From Dipteris shenzhenensis (Eukaryota; Polypodiophyta; Polypodiopsida; Gleicheniales): a DNA stretch of 64,000 nt. Position numbers and translations under genes: made by a program. The notes below the pieces were generated by a model. That model did no database searches, was not told where the DNA came from, and worked only from the letters and a program-made list of their open reading frames with translations. Positions within the stretch are counted from its first letter, which is position 1. Every line of letters begins with the position of its first letter. Positions 42,300 to 53,753 of the stretch are shown here, in pieces. The stretch lies in the NCBI GenBank assembly GCA_047967505.1, contig CM106541.1. One strand, 5' to 3'.

Positions 42300-44368
42300 T
42301 TTTGCAGTTTGTTTTTGGCAACTTCAAAAGCATGTGCGCGGCAAGATTTGGTCATACGTGATGGAGATACGAAAGTACATGCCTCGGTCTCTTTCTTGCA
42401 GTGTAAATATTGTGGACACAAATTCACAGGTGGTTCTACTCGCATCAAGCAACATTTTCTCGAAATAGGTAGTGATGTTGGAGCTTGCACATGCACTCCA
42501 TCTGATGTTCTTCCGTTATGCAAATTGTATTTAGAGAAAGTGAAGAAATTGGTTAATCCGACCGTAATAAGAAATTGTGCAACTCAACAAGATGTGAGCA
42601 CTAAGGTTGATGAGACGGTTGAAGGAGAAGCACCAATAAATGCGAGGAGTGTATCCATACATGAAGGTGATGTAGATATGCTAGCAAGTGGGTCACAGGT
42701 GAGTTTTGATGTGACTAATTTCTATCAGGTACAGAGAAGAAAAATTGGAGAACAATCTTCTATGGAGGATGGATTTCTTCGACAACAAGTGCATGAAGAG
42801 CACTTAAGATGGACAGAAGCATTTGTTAAAAATGGTATACCAGTCAATGTCATGAGAGATTATATGTTTCGTAATGCCTTGAAATCATGTGCTAGATGAG
42901 GATTTATTTTGCCAGATTATAATAAAATGTGTACCAATCATCTTGATAGAGTCGAACAAATTGTGGCGGATTGCTTGAAAAAAAAGATATTGGACTTTAT
43001 TCCTATATATGGGTGCACTCTTGCATTTGATGGATGGACTAGCAAGCAGGCCAGACCCTTGATAAATGTTATGTGCATTAATCCCAAGCGAACTACGTTT
43101 TTGGAAAGTATTGATACGTCTCTAAAAGAAAAAACTTTGGCATATATTGTAAAAATATACGAAAGAGCAATCTGCAAAGTTGGTGGTAGTGAGAATGTTA
43201 CTGCATTAGTAACAAGTAATGCATCGAATTACAAGACTGCAGGTGAGATGGTCATGGCAAAGTATCCCACTCTGACATGGGTGCCATGTGGTGCTCATAC
43301 TCTCAACTTATTGTTGAAGGATATTGGACAATTACCATTTGTGCAACCAGTACTGCAAGATGCTAACATCGTAGTGAGTTTTATAAAGAGTCATCAATAC
43401 TTGCATGCAGTATTCAGAGAGCACTCTATGAAGCAACTCAGGAAATTTTGTCAAACTAGATTTGCCACTTCTTTTCTAGTTCTTGCTAGATTGTTGGAAG
43501 TGCATCAAGCTTTAGTCGAGACTGTTGCTGATAGACGATGGGTGAATTGGCTAGAAAAAAAGACGCAGTATGCAATACCAGGCTCTAAATGTGTACATCT
43601 TGTACAATCATCTCTATTCTGGAAAAATGTTGAAAGAATAAAAGAAGGTGTAGAACCATTTGTAACAGTATTGAGGATGGTTGATGCTGATGCCTTTGTT
43701 ATGGGTAAAGTGTATTGGAAGGTGTCAAAAGCAATACGACAAGTTAAAGAATTTGTGCGCTTTGCTCCTAGGGAAGCAACAAGTGGTATATTTGGCCAAT
43801 AAGAGATGGAAGCAAATGCACAACCCTTTGCATGGAGCTGCGTTTGCAGTACATCCACAATATCAAATGCATGCTCAATCACAGAATCCTAAAGTCATAA
43901 CTAACTTTCGAGAGGTTTGTAAAAAGTTACTTCATGGAGATCAAGGAAAACTGGCCTACCAGCAACGAGTGACATATACAGATATACGAATCGCGAAGGC
44001 TCTTTTGGAGATCCTTGGAATCTTGATGCTATTAAGATGACTATTGCACCTACTTGAAGGAATATGGTGGAGAGACATTGGAGTTACAGCATGTTGCAAC
44101 TCGTGTGCTCTCTGTTGCTGCATCATCGGGTGCATGTGAGCGAAATTGGAGTGCATACGATTTTATTCATTCTAAGAGATGCAATCGCTTAGAGCCATCA
44201 AGAGCTGCAGATTTGGTATTTTGCTTTGGAAATCTACGATTGTTGAAAGGATTTAATGTTGCGGCTAGGGCAACAAGCGAAGCCGTTGTAATGAGAATTG
44301 CTGGACAACGATTGACTACAAAATTAGTTGCTGAGGGTGCATTTAGTGAAGAGGAAGATGAAGTTTGA
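42300..44368 (+). pseudogene. hAT transposase (BED finger, DUF659, hATC), broken
   Basis: BED-type zinc finger FLQCKYCGHKFTGGSTRIKQ then H, at about 42397-42460, preceded by a TTTTTTTGCAG acceptor-like site at 42307. Next EEHLRWTEAFVKNGIPVNVM, a TGA at 42897-42899 (CGA expected), then DUF659 (YGCTLAFDGWTSKQARPLIN). VPCGAHTLNLLLKDIGQLP and CQTRFATSFLVLARLL are the catalytic-domain motifs. A frameshift near 43800 leads to NKRWKQMHNPLHGAAFAVHP. Another precedes the hATC dimerisation domain (LQHVATRVLSVAASSGACER, NWSAYDFIHSKRCNRLEPSR) ending at 44368. The domain set is complete, so few mutations separate it from a full-length gene. Confidence 0.85.
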
Positions 44369-44864
44369 GATACTCAGTGACAACAGTGAAGTCGAAGAGA
44401 TAGACAATATTGTACCTATTTTGAATGCAATATAGAGTGATAGAAGAATATGATAGGTGATAGAAGCAGTGGATGAAGCTCTAATTATATCAGATATAAT
44501 GTTGTATGCGAGGGGATGGATGGGAGAATATGTCAAGCGATGGGAGAGTGCATATGCTCGTATCCATCTCGTCTCCTTTTGTATTGAAATCTAGAACCTT
44601 GTGGGCTACAAGCAATGTTGTGTTGTAATTATTGAGATTGTGGATGATTTTGGTATACATAATAGTTAGAGATAATCTTGTGACTTGCAAATACTTTCAA
44701 GGCAACATCGAAGGGAACATCATAAAGTTGGAAAGAATAAACGAATATGCACAATCAAAGTTTATATTTTCAAGTCTCAAGGGTTGATCTAGCTATTATG
44801 TGCACTAATTCACGTCGATATATTTTAATATTTTTGCATTAACTTTACAAGTCCACTTAATCCA

Positions 44865-45265
44865 TTGAAAACCACGTAAATCACTTATACCACTTAGTTC
44901 ACTTTAATCACTTAGTCCACTTAAATCACTTAAATCACTTAAATCACTTAGTCTACTTATCACTTATACCACTTAATTCACTTAGATCACTTAAATCCAT
45001 AGAAAATTATGCAAATCAATTATACCACTTAGTTCAACTAGATCACTTTAATCACTTAGATCACTTAAATCACCTAGTCCACTTAGATCACTTATACCAC
45101 TTAAATCACTTAGTGCACTTAAATCACTTATACCACTTAATTCACTTAGATCACTTAAATCACTTAGTCCACTTCAATCACTTAAGTCACTTAAATCATC
45201 TAGTCTACTTAGATCACTTATACCACTTAAATCACTTAGACCACTTAACTCACTTATATCACTTG
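44865..45265 (+). repeat. CACTTA-rich short tandem array
   Basis: About 400 bp of ATCACTTAAATCACTTAGTC and ATCACTTATACCACTTA units, a 9-10 bp basic period. Confidence 0.85.
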
Positions 45266-45325
45266 AACCATCATTGCAGAAGAAGAGTATTATAAAGTTA
45301 TATATGAAGTCTACAATGTAAACAA

Positions 45326-45649
45326 TTATGCAGTAGGCTCCACATCTACCGTTCCCTGAGTGCTTGGTCCTGCACCCTGCAAATCTATATTAGTGAGGTC
45401 CTCAAAATCAAAAATATCGGTATCCTCAACTGCATCCAAATCTCCAAAGGACTGTCTATAGCATGCAAGCTCAGACTCCAACGTCTGTACACGTGCTTGT
45501 AGGTCCTCAATCTCTTTGGCTTGTGAGGCAACGCGATCTTGTAACTCCTTAGCAGTAACACCTTGTTGGCAGAGAGGTATGGTAGATGTGGCCAAGTCGA
45601 CAAGATCACTGTGTGCCTGGGGAGTTAGCACACGAGGTCTTTGAGACAC
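45326..45649 (-). CDS. Coiled-coil open frame inside hAT
   Basis: 107 residues, MSQRPRVLTPQAHSDLVDLA; heptads in KELQDRVASQAKEIEDLQAR and VQTLESELACYRQSF; an acidic tail (AVEDTDIFDFEDLTNIDLQ) and a stop at 45326. Probably the C-terminal exon of a larger decayed gene that includes 45950-46230 on the same strand. No family recognised. Such coiled-coil/acidic tails occur in several plant transposon ORFs. Confidence 0.45.
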   Translation of the reverse strand: MSQRPRVLTPQAHSDLVDLATSTIPLCQQGVTAKELQDRVASQAKEIEDLQARVQTLESELACYRQSFGDLDAVEDTDIFDFEDLTNIDLQGAGPSTQGTVDVEPTA

Positions 45650-45949
45650 GGGCTCTCAGTTTTCTATCCTTGCTCACTTGCACTCTACATGATGTCTCTT
45701 TCCTGTTCCTGACAAGTGATGCTTGTCATTCCAATCCACGCATCAATGCAAGACATCGTAGACATATACCTGTTGGATGAAATACATGGGTATTTGTTGG
45801 TTATTGGGAATGCTTCCTTCCACCTCTAGATCATTGTAGAAGGATGTGGGCTAGGGTTTTATGCCGCAAGTCTAACAACTTGGACTATGCATATTTATTC
45901 CTAGCACTTCCTAAATGAAGAAATAAGGTGTTTCTTATGAACTCTAATG

Positions 45950-46230
45950 GGCATAGTCTCTATACTTGTCGAAGAGAGACCGGGTCACCTTGCATGGTAT
46001 CGTCATCCGCTGGACCAGTAGCAAAAATACCTAGTCCCTCTTTACCCAACATCTCTCTTAGTGCTTGTAAGATAGCCTAAGCCTTGGCATGATTTAGCTA
46101 GTCTGCTACATTAGCCTCTTGAGGCACAAAAGCATCTTGTGGGCCCTCTTGGACTAGAGGTTGCTCTGGTTGGGGAGGATCTTGTGGGAGAATGTTCTCT
46201 AAGTTCTCTCCCTCCATGCTCATACTTAGC
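45950..46230 (-). pseudogene. Proline/glutamine-rich coding remnant inside hAT
   Basis: Reads MSMEGENLENILPQDPPQPE, QEGPQDAFVPQEANVAD, stop, LNHAKA, stop, AILQALREMLGKEGLGIFAT and GPADDTMQGDPVSL. Both internal stops are TAG where CAG (Gln) would fit. Possibly upstream exon of 45326-45649. Unknown family. Confidence 0.4.
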
Positions 46231-46321
46231 CTAAAAAATGATAACAAGATAAAATTAATTTGTAACCACAAATAATATTAAAATATTTAAACAATATTAA
46301 ACAATTAAATAATATTAAACC

Positions 46322-46545
46322 TATACAAATAATATTTAAATATTTATTGTCACATCATTTATCATATTTTAAAATTGGACCATCATTTTTATCGCAACAT
46401 TCAGTTATACAAATAATATTTAAACATTAATTATTACATCATTTATCATATTTGACAATTGGATCATCAATTTTATCGCATCATTTACTTATACAAACAA
46501 TATTTAAAGATTACTTATCGCATCGTTTATCATGTCACTGTAAAT
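46322..46545. repeat. 84-bp AT-rich tandem repeat
   Basis: TATACAAATAATATTTAAA starts units at about 46322, 46406 and 46490, each followed by CATCATTTATCATATTT and ATCATYWTTATCGCA. Confidence 0.7.
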
Positions 46546-46631
46546 ATACAAACTGTTTGAACAATGGAGTGGATCCAAACTTGGATGATATATAAAAACA
46601 AAAATGTTACAAGTTCCATGATCGGTCACTC

Positions 46632-48552
46632 ATGTTACATCTTGGCATCCAAGAAAGACTCAGTCATTGGCTGGTCTAAGTCCTTGGTTTGGACTGAGCT
46701 GTATACCACATCTTGGAGCAATGTAAAAAATCCCACAAAAATTTGCAGTACTTGGACACCTATTCAGTTCGGTTCACTTTCCCTAAATTGCAAATCGTCA
46801 TAAAGGCCCGATTAGAGCTTTTGCGGGGTTCGTACTTGGCGATGGTGCACAAATGTCCAAGATTTTTAGGATGTGATGAGACATGGTGTACACATCCTGT
46901 GCAACATCGAAAGGTGGGCGATTAGTGCAAAGGCACTCTGGAGCAACGTGACGAAACCTAGCAATGGAGCTTTGCATAGTGTTGGGGCTATCACTGAGTA
47001 ATGCGAGATAGTGCTTTCTAGTGCTGAATGGGGTCATCATTCCCCAATCACAAATGCCCAGATACACCTCCTCGAATGACTCCGAGAAGTGTAGCATAAT
47101 GTTTTATGCATGCAAATCATTATGCAGGACATTGTGTTGGTGCATCATGTAATGAATAGTGCAAACTAGTGCACTTAAAATATCAAATATATGCTAACAG
47201 ACCCATCAAGCTCTAGCAATCATTTTTGCATCATCTCTATGAAACACCAGGGATGGTCGCTTTCTGTCATGTCCAAGGTAGGTTAGCCATATTTCCAAAT
47301 GATTTCCATCCCAAAACAGAAATAGTATCATTGTGTTATCGTCATGGACTAGACCTATTGCTCGGATGATGCCCGGATGTATGACATTGCCCAAGCATGT
47401 GGCTTCTTCCAATGCGCTAGCCTTCAATGCATCAATGGACACAGAAACCCTCAGCACCTTACATGCATAACTCTTGTCCCTTTCAAAGGGAGCAACAAGA
47501 ATATTGCACATGTTGGCTGTTCCTTTCGTGCTTGTGCCAACAACTGCACTAGGCCTAAATCGGATGTCTTGTCACTGAAGCAGTATGGGCCGCATGGGTC
47601 TTGGCACTTCTACATGATCACACAAGCCATGTGATGTGTGTGGTGCTTGTGCATGTGAGAATGAAGGAGATGGGAATGTATCTACTTGTGCAGATAGATT
47701 GTGCATTTGTGGTGTAGGCAAAAATATGGGAGATGAAAACTGGTCTACGCGTGTGGTAGGAGGCACAAGAGATGTGAAATGTGATTGTTCATGTGGTGGG
47801 AGATGTGAAAAAGGAGGAGGAACTTCTAGGTATGAAAGATCTTGGAAAAAACGGATATGGGGTTTGACATGTTGTGGTGGATGCACTAGTACATACGCGT
47901 GGCATGGCTGCAATGGTGCTTGCGGTTGCATTGGGTGGAATGCGACATATGATTGGGGATGTGGGTGCATTGGTGCTTGTGGTTGTGGTGGATGTAATGC
48001 AGTATCTGACTGGGGGCATGGGTGCATTGATGCTTGTGGTTGCAGCTGTGCTTTGGGACATGGGTGCATTGATGGAAGGGAGGTCAAGGCAGCTCCTTTG
48101 GCTTTGTAACCTCGCCACACATTCTTGATGTATGTGACCCTGGCATCTATAGTAGGACCCTCCCACTTTGTGTCATATGAGTTTATGTCTCGATCTATTT
48201 GACTGAGGCATTGTCAACCCTCCATCACTAAGTGGTACAAATACTAGTCTATAGATTCTACTGTGAAAACATCTGGAAATCGATCATGCAAGGTCCTCCC
48301 TCCATGCTCTGCCATTGTCCTCACCAAATTTTGTACACCACTTTCACCATTTTGGAAAGCTGTCTCAATGATGTCCTGATCAACATTCATTAAGAAGTGT
48401 ACATTCTCATTTTTTAGCACCTTCCTCTGAGACTTTGTGAGATCAGGTTGTTGACACTTCCTCCTCTCACCTACGTGAGCCATCTCATATGCAGTAAGCT
48501 GCAACATAGAATTCAAAAAAGAATTTAGTGCTAGGTGCAATAAGAAAATCAA
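46632..48552 (-). pseudogene. Proline-rich protein-kinase-like gene carried by hAT
   Basis: N-terminal helical region: CQQPDLTKSQRKVLKNENVH, MNVDQDIIETAFQNGESGV, YIKNVWRGYKAKGAAL. A proline/histidine/glutamine-rich repeat region follows (QPQAPMHPHPQSYVAFHPMQ) to about 47590. After a TGA the same frame gives a glycine-loop-like VVGTSTKGTANM, the beta-3 lysine (SYACKVL), an alpha-C glutamate (ALEEATCL) and NVIHPGIIRAIGLVHDD. The catalytic loop is VLHNDLHA, stop, N (about 47110); then GICDWGM in place of DFG and HVAPECL for APE. C-lobe coding (VLQIFVGFFTLLQDVVYSSV) ends at about 46632. HND and DWG are atypical. Stops at three or more points. Opposite in orientation to the transposase, wholly inside the target-duplication-bounded element. 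Confidence 0.65.
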
Positions 48553-48704
48553 TGCAAGCAGTCTAAGAAATTACTTAGGTATAACCTCTCAACTCAAGCT
48601 CAAGCCTCAAATCATGTAACATACTATAGAAAATCAAAACACAAAAAATGACCTAGGTATAACTGGACTTCACCATCTAACACTAAGATTCAACTGCAAC
48701 CTGC

Positions 48705-49240
48705 AACACACAACTATCAAGGGACAGTTGAGTGCCAGACTAAGTGTCTAAAAGCACATCGCATGATTTCTAACTTAGGCTACAACACACAACTATCTAG
48801 GGATAGTAGTTGAGTGCCAGACTAAGTGTCTAAGACAAAGTCGCATGATATCTAGCTTGGATTGAAACACACAACTATCAAGGGACAGTTGAGTGCCAAA
48901 CTAAGTACTTGAAAACATGTCTAAACTTAGACTGTAACACACAACTCTCAAGGGAGAGATGAGTGCCAGAATAAGCATCTATGAAAACATCACAAAGCTT
49001 GGACTGTAACACACAACTCTCTTAAGAGAGATGAGTGCCAGTCCTAGGTAAAAGATAATTATTTATATTATAATTAAAATTGCAACACACAACAAAAATA
49101 GACTGCAACACACAACTCTTGCAAGAGAAATGAGTGTCAGCCTGTCTACACACTTAAATACAATACAAAATAAATATTAAACAATTTAAAAAGACTGCAA
49201 CACACAACTCTCCTAAGAGAGATGAGTGCCAGTCTTAAAC
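48705..49240. repeat. Tandem hairpin repeats in hAT right end
   Basis: About seven units of 70-110 bp starting AACACACAACT and continuing into a short stem and TGAGTGCCAG. The stem differs between units yet stays paired: ACTATC/GATAGT, CTCTC/GAGAG (twice), CTCTCTTAAGAGAG, CTCTTGCAAGAG. Confidence 0.8.
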
Positions 49241-49289
49241 AAAACAAGAGAGAGAGAAACATTGATTACTAACGAAAGACTATAATAAA

Positions 49290-49430
49290 AGTAAGGTGTA
49301 GTAAGGTACCTATGACGAGAGCTAGTAGGTATGGAAGTAAGTAAGAGGTAGCAGGTAGGCAACCAAGAGATAGCAGGCAGGCAAGCAGGTGGTAGGCAGG
49401 CAAGCAGGTGGCTCAAGAATATAGCTGGAT
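49290..49430 (+). repeat. GGTAGGCAGGCAAGCA minisatellite
   Basis: Short direct units with GGTAGCAGGTAGGCA, GGCAGGCAAGCAGGTGG (twice). No gene. Confidence 0.65.
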
Positions 49431-49545
49431 GTATTCGTACGAATACCAAAAATAACAATTGTTTCATATTTATACTACATTTATTTGTATGAATATGTTT
49501 ATTCATACAAAGAAGGGTTTATTAGTACGAATAACCTATTTGTAT
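49430..49545. repeat. hAT right subterminal palindromes
   Basis: GTATTCGTACGAATACC, then ATTTGTATGAATAT, ATTCATACAAAG and TTAGTACGAATAAC, the same motif family as at 41250-41345. Confidence 0.7.
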
Positions 49546-49651
49546 AAATAAATTAGGAAAAATCATTGGATTCATTTTAATTTGGGAAAATTGTGATTTC
49601 TCATGTTTTTTCGAATCGAAAAAAAAATTCAAGCGAATTAATGCAACTTAG

Positions 49652-49659
49652 TCTATGAG
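49652..49659. repeat. Right target-site duplication of hAT (TCTATGAG)
   Basis: Exact copy of 41127-41134, immediately after the terminus ACTTAG. Confidence 0.85.
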
Positions 49660-52117
49660 AATCACCATCAATTTCTTCCACCTGATCATCCTAGATATGT
49701 CGCCCCTAGGAATGAAGTCCCCCCACAGTCACTCACTGCAAGAGATTGGATGAGAATTTGGGATGGTTCCACGACTCCTCCACCACTTGGCATGAGCTGG
49801 TAAGGGTTTAACTATTATGTGCTATATTGAATGGAAATAAAGATTGCACCCCAACACCAGCTTTTATTTAGATACTCCATCTTTTATCGACTACCATATT
49901 GGTCCCACTTGAAGATCAATCACCTGCTTGATCCCATGCATATCTTCAAGAATGTGGTGTCTACCATTTGGGAACATTTGAATGGGACATGAGATTCCAC
50001 AGGCATAAGGGAGGATCTATGCACCACAGGGAGGATGCATGAAGCTTGGCCACAAGAGAGGCCAAATGGGCATGTCTTTTTACTTCATGCACCGTGGAGG
50101 TTACCAAAGCTAGAGATGGTGGCGGTGAAATGAGCTATCACTATCATTCGTACTCCCACCAGATGCATGAGGTGTTTGAAGGGGGCCTTCACAAAGAGCA
50201 AGAAAAGAGGTGTAGAGCAATTATATGACTTGAAATCTCATGATTGGCATAAGATGCTCCAAGTAAGTATTTTATGTGCATAATATCTTTTTCCTTTCAA
50301 ATTTGTGAGTGAATTAGAAGCAACTAATCAACCATTCCTCATGTGTTCAGTACATACTACCTACTAGCATTTTTTGTAGTGCATCAAAGGACGTGAAGAA
50401 TTGTATTTACAAGATGGGCAAGTTTGTGAGGTACTTTATATGATACAAAATGTGGTGTATCAATGCTCCATGCAAGGTTTCATATTGCTAATATGGTGTA
50501 CTTTTTCCTTTCTAGGTATGTGAGCTCAAAGGAAATAGATCCCACCACGGTTGAGAATGCTCAAGTTATGTCAGTGGAGGAGACATTTGCACATTCTATT
50601 CTCACAAGGACACTACATCTCATAGTGCATTTGGTGGATGAGATTGCTATATGTGGTACTATACATGCACGATGGTTGTTCTTCCTCGAGCGCTTCATGA
50701 AGACCTTGAAGGGTTTCGTGAGATAAAATGCAAGGCTCGAAGGTAGCATGGCCAAGGGTTGGTTGGTACATGAGTCACTTGTATATATTTTTGAGTTTCT
50801 TGTTGATGTGGATAGCTCTCTTCCACGACTATGGAGAGATGATGAAGACCTAAGGATGACCTCTATTGTGCCTCAAGGGAAAGGATGGAGCAAAGTAATA
50901 GACACAAAGTTGCTTAATAATATCAACCTTTATTGCATGCTTAATAGTGATGTGATGAAAAGATGGGAGACAAGGTACGAGGATGCAAAGGCAAGAAGAC
51001 AAGGAGAAGGGGCCCTCTTTCGTACACACCACGGATCTCTTTTGCCATACCCTCAGCATCTAAGAGCACTTCCAAAGGATATTCATGTGGATTGGCTACT
51101 TGACGAAATGGAGAGAGCAGAGAGAGATGAGGGGATGCATATCACAATGGAAGAATGGGAGTATGCTAGGGGATGCATGAGCAAGGTCGGTATATAGAAT
51201 GTTATGCATAAGTTAGGAGCTTTCAACAATTTAGATTGCTTATTTAATTGATTTTGTCTTGGTGTAGTGTACTATGTTCAATGCTATATGGTGTGCGGGC
51301 AAGCATTTTCGAACACAATAGATTGATGATAAGAGAAACACACAAGATTGTGGTGTCATTGCTAGCTTTGAGAGAGCCAATGGAGCCATGGACGATTATT
51401 GTGGCATAATCCAAGATATTATTAAGCTTGAGTTTCGACGCTTCTTTGTGTATGTTTTGGATGTAAAGTGGTTTAAGGATGTGGTGGAAAGAGGCCCTAA
51501 TGCAACAATCAAACACCATGCAAGTGGCTTTGTAACTATTGATTCCACAAAGTTTTGGCAAAGCAAGGACACACTAGTACTACCGCAACAATGTGAACAT
51601 GTATTGTACACAGATATAAAAATACTCACTTTTGAATATTTGATACCTTTGATGCAAGGAAAATAACATGATTGTATTTGTGTTTGAATTAGGTTGTCTA
51701 TCAACCAATGGTGGATAATAAAAGGTGGTGGCATGTCATACCTATTATGCCACATTCCAAAGTGATGTATAGTACATTTACTACTAATATGGGGCGTATG
51801 GAGGATGATCATGACCGTGCATCTGCAACCGCTTCTTGCTGCTACTCTGCAAGGAGTCTTCTTTGTTCTTCTTGTTTCTCCCTTTGCAGATGTTGCAAAA
51901 GTGTCTTCAGTTGCCTATTCAATACCGTGCTAGCGCTTTCCTCAACCTGCACTTTGTTCCTTGTGCTTTGACTTGGCTTTTCGGCTTTCTTATCTCACAG
52001 CCGCTGTCTACTTCTCTTGCAAGCCATGGTGAGCTAATGTTGCCATTGACGCCATGGCCACGGTTAATGTCCAAAATACACCCAAAAAAGCGAGTTCGTG
52101 ATGCAAGCAAAGAATAG
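49660..52117 (+). pseudogene. CACTA-1 transposase, C-terminal part (DUF4218/DUF4216)
   Basis: Resumes with HHQFLPPDHPRYVAP and DWMRIWDG. Decayed coding follows: GIREDLCTT-like, then a QLYDLKSHDWHKMLQ block at about 50215-50260. SVEETFAHSILTRTLHLIVH, LVDEIAICGTIHARWLFFLE and RFMKTLKGFVR form a DUF4218-type region; a TAA follows. NARLEGSMAKGWLVHESLV and WSKVIDTKLLNNINLYCML continue. DUF4216 is DYCGIIQDIIKLEFRRFFVY, VLDVKWFKDV and DTLVLPQQCEHVLYTD (51388-51640). After an intron-like gap the ending VVYQPMVDNKRWWHVIPIMP follows. Several stops; the last reading frame ends by 52117. No right terminus found. Confidence 0.75.
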
Positions 52118-53150
52118 AAGACAACTTACCCAAAAGAAGACAATGGCAAACCAAAGTCTATGCAAGGTCACGTTGAGGTGCGTGCGAGTTGTAGGGAATT
52201 TGCAGGGTGGAGACAGGTTGCAAGTACTTAAATCTTCCAAGATTTGATGGGCGGGAGGTGTGAAAATTCAAATTTCACGAGAATACAAAAATTTCAGCCA
52301 CCGGTTTTGTCCCCTCCAATGATACGCATCAGCCAAATTGGATATCCCAAACAAGTGCAAAGTGGCCTAAAATGCTTCAAAACACAAATAGGCCAAAGGG
52401 CATGCTATCATGTTTGATGCTGTGTATTATTAAATGCAATGAACTTTGGCATGCTTATGAGCCATATAGCAAGCAAGTGCATGGAAAAAAAAACAATTCA
52501 AAATTGTAAATAGTGTTGGATTTATCAAAATATCTTTGCACATGCACAAATTGCACTTTTCCAACTTCTTCCATTTTAGGGTTAATCTAGATACCAATAC
52601 CAACAACTATTAATGTTTTAAGACCACCATGCACTAGTCCCAATAGTTTGGATACCAAATTTTAATCCGTTTTGGTTTTCAACAAATCAAAAGAAAGTTA
52701 TGCAGCGTGCCCTCAAATGGGTATGCATCAATTTAGCACAACATTGGAGGCCCATTAACCCATGCATAATGATCTCATTTAGGTGTGTCCTTGGGTTGAG
52801 GAGAAGCTCATGTAGTGTACTTTAGAATGATTACTTGGTTGCATGTATATATAGAACAAAATTTTGATGTTTTTGAATAAATTGCTATATCCTATAATCT
52901 TAAGGATGCATGCTTCACATGCAACATAGCACTTATAATGCTTTAACTATCTCATTCCAAGTCCTTATTCCATAATTTTTGCTCTCATGTTCAAGTTTGG
53001 AATTGTATTACAACTTGAAGACAAAGTTTGCCGAATTCCGTTGAGCAATGCATAAGTTATGAGTCATGCAAGATACCCATATACAGAAAGGTCCCTGAAC
53101 CTCACCAAAAATGGCTACACCCAAGCAAACAATGACCCCTGAACCCACCA
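52118..53150. other. No recognisable gene
   Basis: AT-rich sequence without long frames, coding motifs or clear repeats. It may contain the 3' non-coding part of CACTA-1. Confidence 0.5.
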
Positions 53151-53153
53151 CGC

Positions 53154-53408
53154 ATGTCGGCTCTAAGTCCCACGTGGCCAAGAACCTCCATCCCAATTCC
53201 TATCTGGCTAACAAAATTTTATAATCCACCTCAAGGACCACCCAAATTTGGTAGTGGGCCACTCCCTCGAGCACCTCCGCCCATGCCACAGACATTACTC
53301 ATCACTAATGAGGCAATGAGGATCCTAGTGCAAGCACTAGGAAGGGGGTTGTGTTGCAAGTGGACATATGGAGGGACATTTATGCTTCACAAAGCCGCCT
53401 TATCATGA
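53154..53408 (+). other. Short proline-rich open frame, unassigned
   Basis: 84 codons (NPPQGPPKFGSGPLPRAPPP, MRILVQALGRGLCCKWTYGG), ending three bases before the CACTA-2 terminus at 53412. Protein-like but with no recognised family; it may be an exon fragment into which CACTA-2 inserted. Confidence 0.25.
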
Positions 53409-53411
53409 TCT

Positions 53412-53442
53412 CACTACTACACATGGGCCTTATTCCGACGGT
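53412..53442 (+). repeat. CACTA-2 left terminal inverted repeat
   Basis: Begins with the diagnostic CACTA and continues with the CCGACGG motif common in plant members. Confidence 0.7.
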
Positions 53443-53753
53443 TAAGCACCGACGTTTAGCATGCATGGGGCGCTAATCATCGGTATGTAGAGTAGGTTTA
53501 AAAAGTGTTGCTATATAGCGACACTTGCCAGACTTGTATAAGGTTGTTACATAGTGACGTTTTACAGAGAGTATTTTTTCCCATACCTACCTTTAAAGAT
53601 AGTTTTACCCAATGACAAAAAAAAATTGTTTTCATACATGTTTGATCCTTTGAAAGAATAAAATTACAAGAGCATGTACATCAAGTTTGAAGCTCATATA
53701 TTCATGTCCAAGTTTGAGATGAAAAAAATCAATAAAGAGCATTTACATCAACG

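Larger units (their letters stand above)
41135..49651 (+). mobile_element. hAT transposon, 8517 bp, with passenger genes
   Basis: An 8-bp target duplication TCTATGAG flanks imperfect inverted termini (CTAAGTAGAAAAATTCG left; CTAAGTTGCATTAATTCG as reverse complement right). Subterminal palindromes TATTCGTACGAATA-like occur at both ends. Inside: tandem repeats (41400-41975), a BED/DUF659/hATC transposase (+), a CACTTA satellite, then minus-strand coding including a kinase-like gene, and hairpin repeats (48705-49240). It is inserted in the CACTA-1 transposase; the host frame resumes directly after it. Confidence 0.85.

Noticed and set aside
45113-45295. His/Leu repeat protein
   Set aside because: Translation of the CACTTA microsatellite array.
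47636-48109. 157-codon Cys/Gly-rich plus-strand frame
   Set aside because: Antisense shadow of the Pro/His/Gln-rich repeat region of the kinase-like gene.
48705-49240. CRISPR-like repeats with hairpins
   Set aside because: Spacers are themselves related between units and the array lies inside a hAT transposon of a plant.
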